Shown in pieces: positions 1-10,395 of a DNA stretch of 64,000 nucleotides. Position numbers and translations under genes: made by a program. The stretch is from Nematopogon swammerdamellus (taxonomy: Eukaryota; Arthropoda; Insecta; Lepidoptera; Adelidae), in assembly GCA_946902875.1 (NCBI GenBank), contig OX336353.1, positions 20,845,151-20,909,150 of the forward strand. The letters are read 5' to 3'. Each line of letters begins with the position of its first letter. The first letter of the stretch is position 1. A model generated the notes under the pieces. It made no database searches, was not told where the DNA came from, and saw only the letters and a program-made list of their open reading frames with translations.

Positions 1-599
1 GGAGAGTCCAGTCGGTGGAAATGGACGAAATTGATTTTATTTTTCAAATATTTTATTTTAAGTAAGTACTTTAATTATAATTTGTCAAATATTCCCACTT
101 GATCAATATATAACAGTTGAATAATTTTTGATAATTCTATTGAATCTATATTGTTATTCATATTGTTTTTTTACCGTTTCACAATTCTTTTGTTGCTAGT
201 GTACCCTAGTACCTAAGAAATAAACTGAAATGAAATGAAATTATTGTTATTTTCACTTATCTGCAAGACGTGGGTATCCCAAGTCATGTGTAAAGCGAGT
301 TGAGTGAGGGGCCTGTCCCGATAGTAGGTGTAGGTGTAGGTGGCTACCCGTCTGCTAGCTTATCTGATTATAGCTTCAATACCGAATCAAAATACCAACG
401 AATTATGAATGGAATATTGCCGTACGAATAGCACTACATTCAGTAAAAATACGACACTCTCCTCGGTCTTCGGTCAGCACTCTTCCTTCCGGGACAACGA
501 AGTTTGTATCTACAAGCAATCACAACGAGTTTTCGAAGATATACCTACCTCGTTTAGTTTCATGCGCCCCTACGGGTTCCGCTCTGCTATATATATCTT
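1..599. other. No gene recognised
   Basis: AT-rich; GAAATGAAATGAAATT simple repeat near 228 and a GTAGGTGTAGGTGTAGGTGG stretch near 325. A 68-codon frame at 409-615 shows no motif and runs into the SINE. Confidence 0.5.
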
Positions 600-974
600 T
601 TTTTATGGAAACTGACACGGTTGGCTACATCACCTACAACATCCGTGATGTCAGCCCATAACACCGGGTGAACTGGGTGCCATGTCAGTGCTTCCCTTCA
701 TTTCATGTCGGCTACACTGAGCTGGACGGAAAACACGAACTAATTGCATAGCCCTTTCGACCGACGTTTCATTCAGTGCGGTGGTAACAACCCGGCCGGA
801 TAAACCCTATCACGTAGTAAGGCAAGGAGGTCCCTTACCTACAGTTTACCGCGGGTGGAATCCGAACCACGGTCAGCCTCAAACGGTCGAGCGGTCACCC
901 ATCCAAGAACTGACCGCGCTGAGCGTTGCTTAACAATAGGCGACTGACCGCACCACTGAGCTACCGAGGCTGAC
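600..974 (-). mobile_element. SINE-A, near full length
   Basis: Reads on the minus strand from GTCAGCCTCGGTAGCTCAGT (A box) through the 5S-like TTAAGCAACGCTCAGCGCGG, the body, and the tail GTGTCAGTTTCCATAAAAA. Diverged but complete, with independent flanks. Confidence 0.85.
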
Positions 975-1010
975 AAAATGATATAATGATATATATATGA
1001 TGTAATGACT

Positions 1011-1126
1011 TTTTTATGGAACTTGATAACATATTTTTTTGCCCACAACACATTGGTGAACTAGGTGCCACGCTAGTGTTACCTTTCCTCTGGTTGGCTA
1101 CACATAACTGGACAGAAAACACGACA
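1011..1126 (-). mobile_element. SINE-A, degenerate 3' fragment
   Basis: Begins TTTTTATGGAACTTGATAAC and keeps GTGAACTAGGTGCCACGC and CTGGACAGAAAACACGA. The head is missing. It lies just beyond the 5' end of the copy at 600-974. Confidence 0.6.
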
Positions 1127-1812
1127 TTACTTACACCCTAAACTCTACCACTCAGATACTCTATTAAACAGCGTGTATGAATATAATTCTGTACATACAG
1201 GTGGACGTGGTGCCTCATAGCTTAGAGGCCGTTCTCTCTGCCCATCTGTGTCCTAACAAAGAAGATAACCACGCAGACTGCAGCTGTCCGGGCGGCAAAG
1301 GCATTCGTGACCGCCCCCGCGCCGCGTGGCACAGAATGCCCACAGGGGGATCATTACAACTAGAAGCGATCCCGCACGTCGGGTCCTATAAGAAGGGTAG
1401 ATACTGACCGCCATGGCGTGTGGGGAGACGCAGTCGCCGTCGTCCCCGGGTTGTCCCGGGTGGACGTGGTGCATGTCGTGGTCGTGGTTCATCGTGAGGC
1501 CGCTTCTGCAACAACAATATCTACATAAAGTGTGTTTGTATTTTTAAAAATTAAATTAATATTTTATAAAACCCGACACGAAAAAGGAAAATACTAGGAG
1601 AATTCATCAAGAACAGTAGAAAATGCTGTAGCCGGGCCGGGATACTCCAACTTCTACACGCCTGACTAAACGTAAAACAAACCGAAATAAACATAATATC
1701 TATAATTAAGATAATTATATATTTATATTTAAGATAGATAATTAAATCCTTAGATAATCTAAGATTAAATTATAGGAGCCAATAAGTATCTTTAGTCTCT
1801 CGAACTACAATA
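1127..1812. other. No gene recognised; GC-richer stretch 1200-1500
   Basis: 1200-1500 is GC-richer, with a repeated GTGGACGTGGTGC (1201 and about 1460). It may be an old LINE piece; short frames on both strands lack known motifs. The rest is AT-rich. Confidence 0.35.
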
Positions 1813-1996
1813 AACCGGCCAAGTGCGAGTTGGACTAGCGCAGCGAAAAAAAAAACATTGAAAAAAAATGATTTCTTCTATGAACCCTCTTAATTTTTTA
1901 CTTTTCTATATTCAAGATACATCAGTAGGACAGACAGACAGAAAACGGCGTAGGCTTAGTAATAGGCTTCCGTACGGGGTACTGAAACCTAAACAC
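1813..1996 (+). mobile_element. CGGCCAAGTG-family element, degenerate
   Basis: Starts AACCGGCCAAGTGCGAGTTG and keeps GACAGACAGACAG and CGTAGGCTTAGTAATAGG. The interior is reduced compared with 2749-3058. A non-autonomous repeat of a type common in Lepidoptera; class not determined here. Confidence 0.65.
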
Positions 1997-2597
1997 TATC
2001 AAATTCCCTTAGCTGTTTTTTTTTTTCAAATCGAAAAAACACCAAATAATGAACTCAAATACGATAGGAGTAGGTACTAATAATTTTTTTTAGTTTTTGT
2101 TGGTTGGTCGTTTTGTGCATAACTAGTAACTACACTCAAATGATGTCACCGCTCGGCGTTATTCTTATTTTGAACAAATTATTTCACAATAAAGAAGCGA
2201 ATTATACAATTTTCACGCTCGACACCGTGACTCTTGCTGCAGTTATATACAAATACCTACTACCTGCCTGATGCGCCACTATTCCTAATTATTCTGACAC
2301 AATAGAATAGATAAACGAACACTTCACAAGATGTTTTGTGGAAAATTCCGTACACTTTGAGCTGAATATGTTGAGAATTTCCTAAGTATTAAGTATTTAG
2401 GTAATTACTGCCTCGCCACTCCGTGCTCCTCTAAATATCCTCTTCATATTATGTAGGCATAGTAAAATGACTGTGATGTAGGCGCCTGCGCTGCGGCCTG
2501 CGACCTAAAACATCACAGGTGGTAGAGTCAAACAAGTCCGGATTCCGGATAGGCGTCGCGGCGCCGCGCCACCGCGCCATCGCTGTGACTGAAGATT
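1997..2597. other. No gene recognised
   Basis: Plain sequence with a GC patch at 2545-2580 (GCGTCGCGGCGCCGCGCCAC). Confidence 0.45.
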
Positions 2598-2749
2598 GGT
2601 CGAATTAACGTTTCGTGTTTTCCGTCTAGTACAAATTTAGCCGCGGCACAACCAAAGGGAAGCACTGACATGTCACCTAGTTGACCAGGTGTCATGGGGG
2701 ACTGGTGTCGTAGACGAAGTGCCAACCCTGTCAGTTTCCATAAAAAAAA
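2598..2749 (+). mobile_element. SINE-A, 3' half
   Basis: Covers TTTCGTGTTTTCCGTCTAGT to the tail TGTCAGTTTCCATAAAAAAA. The head is absent. Its A tail abuts the next element directly. Confidence 0.75.
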
Positions 2750-3058
2750 CCCGGCCAAGTGCGAGTCGGACTTGGAAACCGAGGTTTCCGCACCACAAAA
2801 AAACCCGTTGAAGAAACACGTTTCTTGTATGTATGGAGACCTTGGAGATGGACACCCACCTTAATTTTTTACTTTTTCTATTTTTTATTATTTGTTGTTA
2901 TATCCGCCATAATAAGTGACACATATTCTGTGAAAATTTCAACAGGCTACCTATTATATTACGGTTCAAGAGATACAGCCAGATGGACGGATAGACAGAC
3001 AGGCAGACGGCGTAGGCTTAGTAATAGGGTCCCGTACCGGATACGGAACCCTAAAAAG
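2749..3058 (+). mobile_element. CGGCCAAGTG-family element
   Basis: Starts CCGGCCAAGTGCGAGTCGG and ends with GACAGACAGGCAGACGGCGT, AGGCTTAGTAATAGGGTCCC and ACGGAACCCTAAAAAG. Open frames inside it are repeat-derived. Confidence 0.75.
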
Positions 3059-3574
3059 TAATGCTCTTGCTTGTGTGTGACATGAAGTTAGGAATTGTGA
3101 GCGGTATGTATGACGGAGGTAGCTGTGGAAGTAACTATTTAGTAATCTGTGGCTGTGGTAGCAGCAGCTTGTATTGCTGTAGCTGTGTTGCGATGTACAC
3201 AGCCACTACACAGCAGTTAGTTGTACAATGTACATAGAGCACACTGCAGAAGCAGTTGTGCAAGCGCGACACAGCTGTGGCGGCGCGGCGGCGCGGTCGA
3301 AGCGCGGTCGCGCCGAGCCGCGCCGTGTGATGCAATGCTTGCCACTTTCACTCATCTGACAATATCGGCCTACTTCAACACAAGAATAATCCTCTAAAAA
3401 GGCACCAGCTACCAGGCAGTGGAACAACTTGTCTCCATACAGTAGAGTAGACGTAGAGATAAGGAAAATAACGTGCTGTTGTTCTTGTTAAACGTTTACA
3501 TTATATGGAAATATTATTTCACAAACGCAACTCGAGCAGCTATTACAAATACGTACTACGTACTGTTTGTACGT
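3059..3574. other. No gene recognised; CpG patch at 3270-3325
   Basis: GTAGCAGCAGCTTG-type short repeats followed by a CpG-rich patch (GGCGCGGCGGCGCGGTCGAA). Confidence 0.4.
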
Positions 3575-3990
3575 GTATCGTAGCTTTCGCCCGCGGCTTC
3601 GCTCGCGTGAAATTAGAACTTAAAAAGAATAAAGTAAGTAAGCCCGCTACCGTATCTTTACTTCGGCGCGCGGAACAATTCGGTTTGTGTGAGAGCCACA
3701 TGTTAGCGTAACCGGAACTTAATTTTATTTAGCCTATCCTGTGTGACGTTCACGTATAGTTAAATGTGTTTGTACTAAGTTTCATCGAATTCGGATGGTC
3801 GGTTTAAGAGTTATGGAGGAACATACACACATATAGAAAATATTTCTAAAAATAGTCCATTTAGTTTTAGTGTCATACATAGAGTCTACAAACGCAAATT
3901 ACGCATACTTACGCAAGTAACTAACTTCATGAACATCCCTTACAGATTTATTATTAGGTCTTTCAATAGTTAGTGGTAGTAATAGTTCGT
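3575..3990 (+). mobile_element. LINE 3'-end remnant (CGCGGCTTCGCTCGCGT family)
   Basis: Contains GCCCGCGGCTTCGCTCGCGT and then a long stretch shared with 7187-7545 (AGAGCCACAT, ATTTTATTTAGCCTATCCT, CATTTAGTTTTAGT, CATACATAGAGTCTACAAAC). It has no reading frame, so it is only the 3' untranslated end of a non-LTR element. Confidence 0.65.
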
Positions 3991-4880
3991 TTTAGCTGTA
4001 AGTACCTATGCTGTTCGCAATTCATGTTAATGTATATTTATCTTTAGGGGTCAGTCTTAAAATCAGTGTCTTCCCGGTTATGGGAAGACGTAAGCTTTGC
4101 CTGATACCCATTCACCAAACATAAGTTTTTTCTTTAAGTTTTATAATTTATTTTTATTTGATTTTATTATCTTATTTAATTTTTTACTTTTATACTATAC
4201 TTTTTCTTGTCTTATGTTTTCTGAATAAAATATTTTGTATTTGAATTTGAATTTGAATTTAGTAGGTAACGATACGCTAAGGGGTGTATGTGTATCAGAT
4301 ACTGACCGCGTTCCCATTCCAATTTTTTTTACGATATTATCATCTTGTACGCCTAGCCGATACACGTCTTTTGAGCCCTCAACCACTCGCGTAGCCCCAA
4401 AACTGGCGACACCAGGACGATTTCACACTCTCAGCGAAAATGGGGGGCTAAGTATACTGAAGCGATCGAAAAAACATTGTCAATGTTAAAAAAAACTGAC
4501 AGCAATTGAGAGCTTCGTTTTTTTTTAAAGTTCGCTAGTTCACGGCCTTTCCAACGGTATAACACATGTCATACAAATAATTCACTATGTGCTCAAAAAA
4601 CAACGAGTCGAGATTACAAACCCCAGAGTGAACGCAATAAACAATCAAAGTACTAAGTAGAGTTAAGTATTAAATTAATCAGGAGCTTGTAAGTACACAC
4701 ACACAGACTATGTAAGGTGTTAAGATAATGTATTACCGATTAATATTTAGTCTGTTGACTTCATTGTAAATAATAATCATTATAGGCTACGTATTGAGGA
4801 CAAGGCGCCGGCTTCCCCTGTAGATGCCGCAGCTAGGGTTGCCAGCTTGCATTTTGTATATTAGTCGACTTGATAAAGTA
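3991..4880. other. No gene recognised
   Basis: AT-rich, with a TTTGAA microsatellite at 4239-4260 (TTTGAATTTGAATTTGAATT). Frames at 4195-4489 are low-complexity. Confidence 0.45.
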
Positions 4881-5257
4881 AAAAAAAAAAGTTTTAAAAA
4901 ACATAAAACCGACTTCCTAAAAAAAGTAAAACTAAAAAACTATTTAAAATAAAAATATAAAAACCGCCTTCAAAAATATATGAAATAAAAACCTAAAAAA
5001 AAAAACGAACCCTAGAGTTGAAGGCGGTGCTAAAAAGGCTACACAAATCACAAAGGATATTATCATCCGCTCATGTTTTCTTTCATGCATCATTTTTGCT
5101 TGCTTTAGCACCGCCTTCAACTCTAGGGTTCGTTTTTTTTTTTAGGTTTTTATTTCATATATTTTTGAAGGCGGTTTTTATATTTTTATTTTAAATAGTT
5201 TTTTAGTTTTACTTTTTTTAGGAAGTCGGTTTTATGTTTTTTAAAACTTTTTTTTTA
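4881..5257. repeat. Long fold-back (hairpin) at the left of composite copy 1
   Basis: The left arm runs through ACCGACTTCC, AACCGCCTTCAAAAATAT and CTAGAGTTGAAGGCGGTGCT. The right arm is its near-perfect reverse complement, ending GGAAGTCGGTTTTATG. An unpaired loop of about 70 nt contains GGCTACACAAATCACAAAGG and CATGCATCATTTTTGCTTGC. The stem would be about 150 bp and AT-rich. The loop gives the orientation of each copy. Confidence 0.85.
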
Positions 5258-5300
5258 TTTCACAGTTTTTTTTAGTAATTTTTTGCTATTAATGTACTCG

Positions 5301-5335
5301 GCGGAATCGCTCGGCCTTCGGCCTCGCGATTCCGC
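5301..5335. repeat. GC hairpin GCGGAATCGCTCGGCC / GGCCTCGCGATTCCGC
   Basis: A compact stem with a TTC loop, kept in every composite and compact copy (for example 33664-33699 and 59361-59390), even where the surroundings have decayed. It is far more GC-rich than the rest of the element. Its role is unknown; conservation of a structure inside a non-autonomous element suggests a cis function in mobilisation, which is inference. Confidence 0.8.
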
Positions 5336-5379
5336 CTCGCTTTCCAATCCGATCTTGACCCAATTAAAATAGGACCACG

Positions 5380-5724
5380 TCAGCTTCGATAGCTCAGTGG
5401 TGCAGACAGTCAACTGTCGCTATTGAATTTTAAGCAACGCTGGGTGCGGTCAGTACTTAGATGGGTGACCGCTGACCGTTGGAGGCTGACCAAGGTTCGG
5501 ATTCCTCGTAAAACTGTAAGTCCCTTCCCTCGTAATTTTACTTGGTGGTAGGGTTTAACCTTCCCGGGTTGGTACCACCGCACTGAATTAAACGTCGGTC
5601 GAAACGGCTATGTAAATAGTTTGTGTTTTCCGACCAGTTCAGTGTAGTCAGCACGATCAAAGGGGGAAGCACTGACATGGCACTGGTGTTATGGGCTGAC
5701 ATCACGGACGTTGTAGGTGATGTT
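5380..5724 (+). mobile_element. SINE-A copy captured in composite copy 1
   Basis: The tRNA-type A box TAGCTCAGTGG, the 5S-like segment (AAGCAACGCTGGGTGCGGTC then AGTACTTAGATGGGTGACCG) and the B-box-like GGTTCGGATTCC are all present, followed by the SINE body through GGGCTGACATCACGGACG. The usual tail (GTGTCAGTTTCCATAAAAA) is missing: the body breaks off at GTAGGTGATGT and passes straight into the tandem array. Confidence 0.85.
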
Positions 5725-5925
5725 GCAGAACTTAGTAGAATGGACAGACATAAACGTGTTACGGAAGCCTACTTTTATTATAAAATAACCGTCGGAGGAC
5801 CTTGGTTGAAAATTGTAAAATTTAGTAGAACGGATAGACATGCATATGTTACGGAACCCTACATTCATTTTGCAGAACTTAGTAGAATGGACAGACATAA
5901 ACGTGTTACGGAACCCTACTTAACA
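5725..5925 (+). repeat. Tandem array, 3 units, open reading on both strands
   Basis: Units of the type CTTAGTAGAATGGACAGACA ... GTTACGGAACCCTAC. Read on the plus strand they give the peptide pattern SR(M/T)DRH(K/A)xVTEPY. Three units are present here, against eight in copy 2 and seven in copy 3. They lie within a 122-codon open frame (5623-5991) that also covers part of the SINE. I do not call it a gene, because the frame starts inside SINE sequence. Confidence 0.75.
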
Positions 5926-7186
5926 GTTGCACTCCGGGAGTGCCGGCAGATCCCGTGCCACTCTAACTTAACCCTTAACGCAATGACTTAAGGTTTCATT
6001 TTAAAAATGACGCTGACGCGATGTCGCGAGTTATACATTTTTACCCACCTAAAAAAGTGCCAAGAGCCGCTAAAGAAGTTTTCACTTCAAAAACCTCAGG
6101 GTTATCCCCTTTCAAATAAAAAAAAAAAGAATTTTCAAAATCGGCCCACAATTGACGGAGTAATCGCGTAACAAACATCCAAAAAAAGAAAACATACCGT
6201 CGAATTGAGAATCTTTTAGGTCTAAAGTAAATTTCTCGTGAAGACAAATGCAACGAGCCCAAACACGATGGGTTTATCATGTGTAGTTTAGGAGTTCCTA
6301 TGGCCACCTTCTGTCTCCATCATCAAACCAGCTCGATGGTACTCGGTACAGTAGGTACTGGCCAGGTACCATAATAAATTAAACGCCGGTCGGAAAAAAT
6401 AAAAAAATTTCAAATTTAGAATATTCATGAAACAAGGGTCCGAATATGTATCACTAGTATATCGATTCATGTATTTCAACAGGACAGAGAAAATTTCAAA
6501 ATATTAGGTATTTAATACTTTTTAGTTTTTTTTTTTGTTTTTTGGAAATCGGTTTAATATTTTTTAAAACAGTTTTTATTTCATTCTTTTTAGTAATATT
6601 ACATAAAAAAGAATAATCGAAATCGAATAATCGAAATCGATTGAAGTGGTACAGAATTATTCGCCATATGTGTCAGACTGCAAATTGCTGAATAAGTCCA
6701 CATCACAAATGTTTTGCTGAAGGTAACCACACACCATACTAATTTATCAAACTGAAAATTGCCGAAAACGACCACGTCACAAGTTTTGCTGAAGGTAACC
6801 ACACACCATAGTATTATGCTGATTTTTCGAAAACCACTGAACCAATTTCGATAAAATTGAAATGGGACCACCTCGGAAGTATGACCTAACTAACAAAAAA
6901 AGAATTTTCTAAATCGGCCCTCAATTGACGGAGAAATCGTGTTACAAACATACAAAAAAATAAAAAAAATAAAAAAAAAAATAAAAAAAAAAAAAACATA
7001 CAGACGAATTGAGAACCTCCTCCTTTTTTGGAAGTCGGTTAATAAGCCACCGTCTGAATATATGCTACTCAAACTATGTCTTAGGCATCAGTGACTTTTA
7101 ATGTAATTTACCTGCAAGTAGCTAGCTGACCTAGCTAAAGATATAATTTTATTACTAAACGTGGTCGTACATTATTATTATTATTC

Positions 7187-7545
7187 AATATAGCTTTTGC
7201 CCGCAGATTCGCTCGCGTGAAATTCGTATTTAAAAAGAAGAAAGTAAGTAAGCACGCTACCGTACCTTTATTTCTTCGCGTTGTATATTTCGGTTTGTAT
7301 GAGAGCCACATCTTAGCATAACCGGAATTGAATTTTATTTAGCCTATCCTTTGTCTCGTATAGTTATAGGTGCTTGTACTAAGTTTAATCGAATTCAGAT
7401 GAACATGCATACATACATACTTACAGAAAACGATTTATAAAAATCGTCCATTTAGTTTTAGTATCATACATAGAGTCTACAAACTCAGTATCTCATAAAA
7501 CAAAGTAACTTACTCCATGACCATCCCTTTCAGATTTATTATTAG
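7187..7545 (+). mobile_element. LINE 3'-end remnant, second copy
   Basis: Parallel to 3575-3990 over its length, with GCAGATTCGCTCGCGTGAAA and CAGATTTATTATTAG near its end. A real sister copy with moderate divergence. Confidence 0.65.
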
Positions 7546-8087
7546 TATTGATGATTGATTGATGATTATATTGATAGATGATGATGATAACGAACTATGA
7601 CTACCGATATTGATGCACAGGCGTAAATGTTTAAATGTGTAAATGGCTAAAATAAGGGACGATATATTGCAAGTATTCTCGTTTTAAAGAACCTACTCCA
7701 CAAGTAATATTTCTGGAGCTGAACATTTTAAAGGTCTTTATAATAAAGAACGTCTGGTGACCCTACCCGTGTAGCTATGTTCTACAAATTAACAAACACA
7801 ACAACAAATGGAATGGAAGTAATAAAACCCTTTGCCAGTCTTGTTGGAATTTCCCCCTCGCATAAAATTAACATAACGAAATATTATAATATTATTAGAT
7901 GAACAGTACAATAACCACTTCGATGGCGTATACGTACAACAGTGAAGCAGTTCGCCTTCACGCCTGGCGAGAGGAAGCCGAGTGCGGTGTGATATCACGT
8001 GGCCACGAACCATGTGAACACTGAACAATCAATACCAGTAAATACTATAGCCTACCCCGTGCCGTGTGGGTTGGCTGGCTAGAGACC
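7546..8087. other. No gene recognised
   Basis: GAT-rich simple sequence near 7545-7590 (GATGATTGATTGATGATTAT), otherwise plain. Confidence 0.45.
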
Positions 8088-8137
8088 TTCGGTCTTGCCG
8101 TCCGGCCACACTGAACTGGACGGAAAACATGAAATAA
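8088..8137 (-). mobile_element. SINE-A fragment
   Basis: Short minus-strand piece (CACTGAACTGGACGGAAAAC) lying just before the chimeric element at 8140. Confidence 0.5.
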
Positions 8138-8139
8138 TT

Positions 8140-8462
8140 TCAAAGTTCGAAAGAATAGCGCCACTGCATCTCTCCCCGTGTATGTCGTAAAAGGCGACAT
8201 ACGGGATAATATGACACCCTTCTTATATTACTAGGTGGTAGGGTTTAACCCGCCCGGGTTGGTACCACCGCACTGAATGAAAGGTCGATCGAAACGGCTA
8301 TGTAAATAGTTTGTGTTTTCCGTCCAGTTCAGTGTAGCCGGCACGACCGAAGGGAAGCACTGACGTGGCACCAAGTTCACCCGGTGTTATGGGCTGACAT
8401 CACGGATGTTGTAACTTGTAGGTGATGTAGCCAACCGTGTCAGTTTCCCTAAAAAAAAAAAA
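8140..8462 (+). mobile_element. Chimeric element: family-B end fused to SINE-A body (copy 1)
   Basis: The first 75 bp (ACTGCATCTCTCCCCGTGTA, TCGTAAAAGGCGAC) are the end of family B in reverse. At CTTCTTATATTACTAGGTGG it switches to the SINE-A body and continues to the A tail. The switch point is the same at 37258-37575, so the fusion is itself a spreading subfamily. The fused part has no A or B box. Confidence 0.75.
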
Positions 8463-9027
8463 GTAGTTTCGACCGATTGTCTTGATATAGGTAACACAAT
8501 TATTCGAACAATTTCTAAAGCTGGGCAACGCTGATAAGTCGGTTGAATTGGAGGAAATATTTTATCTAGCTAGAAATATTGTAGCCTCCCCGTCCGCCTG
8601 TTAGTAGAGACATGTACGTACGGTCCACCCCCCCCCCCCCCCCCTTTTATTAAATAAAATTAGTTTTAAATAGTTTAATATTTACGTTACAGTTTCAATT
8701 TTATTTTTAGGTACCTAGCTGTAACTATATATTAAATTTTATATGTATCATAGATAAGTCTTTTAGTCTCTATATTCCACCTGATAATAAAGATATGTAA
8801 ATATAATCTTCTTCACATTATATAAATTTATTTGGCTTAATATCTATTTGACATAATTTAACTTGATATCGAGCTTGATATAATATTCAGTTGAGATAAT
8901 AATTATTTGGACTAATTTAATTTGGCAAAAACATTTAATTTTCTACCATCATTAAGACATAAAATATTACAAAATATTTTACTATTGCCCTAACTAAGTA
9001 TTTAAAACCAGTAGTTTGAATGACAAT
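8463..9027. other. No gene; 17-C run and degenerate AT repeats
   Basis: Seventeen C at 8628-8644. 8825-8955 shows degenerate repeats of the TATTTGACATAATTTAACTT kind. Confidence 0.55.
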
Positions 9028-9462
9028 AAAAAAATAAAAATATAAAAACCGCCTTCAAAAATATATGAAATAAAAACCTAAAAAAAAAACGAACCCTAGA
9101 GTTGAAGGCGGTGCTAAAAAGGCTACACAAATCACAAAGGATATTATCATCCACTCATGTTTTCTTTCATGCATCATTTTTGCTTGCTTTGGCACCGCCT
9201 TCAACTCTAGGGTTCGTTTTTTTTTTAGGTTATTATTTCATATATTTTTGAAGGCGGTTTTTATATTTTTATTTTAAATAGTTTTTTAGTTTTACTTTTT
9301 TAAGGAAGTCGGTTTTATGTTTTTTAAAACTTTTTTTTTATTTCACAGTTTTTTTTAGTAATTTTTTGCTATTAATGTACTCGGCGGAATCGCTCGGCCT
9401 TCGGCCTCGCGATTCCGCCTCGCTTTCCAATCCGATCTTGACCCAATTAAAATAGGACCACG

Positions 9463-9816
9463 TCAGCTTCGATAGCTCAGTGGTGCAGACAGTCAACTGT
9501 CGCTATTGAATGTTAAGCAACGCTGGGTGCGGTCAGTACTTGGATGGGTGACCGCTGACCGTTGGAGGCTGACCGAGGTTCGGATTCCTCGTAAAACTGT
9601 AGGTCCCTTCCCTCCTAATCTTACTTGGTGGTAGGGTTTAACCTGCCCGGGTTGGTACCACCGCACTGAATTAAACGTCGGTCGAAACGGCTATGTAAAT
9701 AGTTTGTGTTTTCCGACCAGTTCAGTGTAGTTAGCACGATCAAAGGGGGAAGCACTGACATGGCACTTAGTTTACCCGGTGTTATGGGCTGACATCACGG
9801 ACGTTGTAGGTGATGT
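9463..9816 (+). mobile_element. SINE-A copy captured in composite copy 2
   Basis: The clearest head of the family: A box TAGCTCAGTGG at 9473-9483; 5S-like stretch at 9513-9555 including AGTACTTGGATGGGTGACCG; B-box-like GGTTCGGATTCC at 9577-9588. The body follows to GTAGGTGATGT. The usual A-rich tail is replaced by the tandem array. Confidence 0.85.
9473..9588 (+). promoter_or_regulatory. Predicted pol III internal promoter: tRNA A box + 5S-like ICR + B box
   Basis: 9473-9483 fits the tRNA A box (TRGYNNANNGG). 9513-9555 resembles the 5S rRNA internal control region; ACTTGGATGGGTGACCGC differs from the vertebrate 5S box C I recall at one base. 9577-9588 resembles a tRNA B box with one irregular base. 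The combination would mix type 1 and type 2 pol III promoters. Activity is not shown by sequence. Confidence 0.6.
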
Positions 9817-10395
9817 TGCAGAACTTAGTAGAATGGACAGACATAAACGTGTTACGGAACCCTACTTTTATTATAAAATAACCGTCGGAGGACCTTTGTT
9901 GAAAATTGTGAAATTTAGTAGAACGGACAGACATACATTTGTTACGGAACCCTACTTTTATTATAAAATAACCGTCGGAGGGCCTTTATTGAAAATTGTA
10001 AAATTTAGTAGAACGGACAGACATACATTTGTTACGGAACCCTACATTCATTTTGAAATAAATGTTAAATTTTGTAGAACGGACAGACATGCATTTGTTA
10101 CGGAACCCTACATTCATCTTGCAGAACTTAGTAGAATGGACAGACATAAACGTCTTACGGAACCCTACTTTTATCATAAAATAACCCTCGGAGGACCTTG
10201 GTTGAAAATTGTAAAATTTAGTAGAACGGATAGACATGCATTTGTTACGGAACCCTACATTCATTTTGAAAAAAATGTTAAATTTAGTAGAACAGACAGA
10301 CATGCATTTGTTACGGAACCCTACATTCATTTTGCAGAACTTAGTAGAATGGACAGACATAAACGTGTTACCGAACCCTACTTAACAGTTGCACT
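9817..10395 (+). repeat. Tandem array, 8 units of 57, 66 and 90 bp, open on both strands
   Basis: Units share (K/E)(F/L)(S/C)R(T/M)DRH..VTEPY on the plus strand. They come in 19-, 22- and 30-codon versions, and the long form adds FYYKITVGGPLLKIV. All three sizes are multiples of three, so one plus frame stays open for 220 codons (9779-10441) and one minus frame for 124 (9986-10360). The array starts inside a SINE and has no recognised domain, so it is described as a repeat, not a gene. Confidence 0.75.

Larger units (their letters stand above)
4881..7042 (+). mobile_element. Composite non-autonomous element, copy 1 (ACCGACTTCC ends)
   Basis: The element runs from a fold-back whose stem includes ACCGACTTCC to a terminal GGAAGTCGGTTAA. 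In order it holds: a long hairpin (4881-5257); a GC hairpin (5301-5335); a captured SINE-A (5380-5724); three units of a tandem array (5725-5925); an internal terminal-like module (about 6117-6215); a second, related unit starting with GGAAATCGGTTTAATA near 6542; and a terminal module (about 6890-7042) with CAATTGACGGAG and GAGAACCTCCTCC. The same order recurs at 9028-11507 and 17345-19781, and inverted at 24451-27480. No transposase is present, so it is probably moved in trans. The class is unknown to me. The ends are inverted repeats, but I could not find a clear target duplication. Confidence 0.75.

Noticed and set aside
325..345. Telomere-like repeat (GTAGGTGTAGGTG)
   Set aside because: Not the TTAGG insect telomere repeat, and only three units.
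9513..9555. 5S rRNA gene
   Set aside because: Only the internal control-region-like segment is present, embedded in a SINE head. The rest of a 120-nt 5S molecule is absent.
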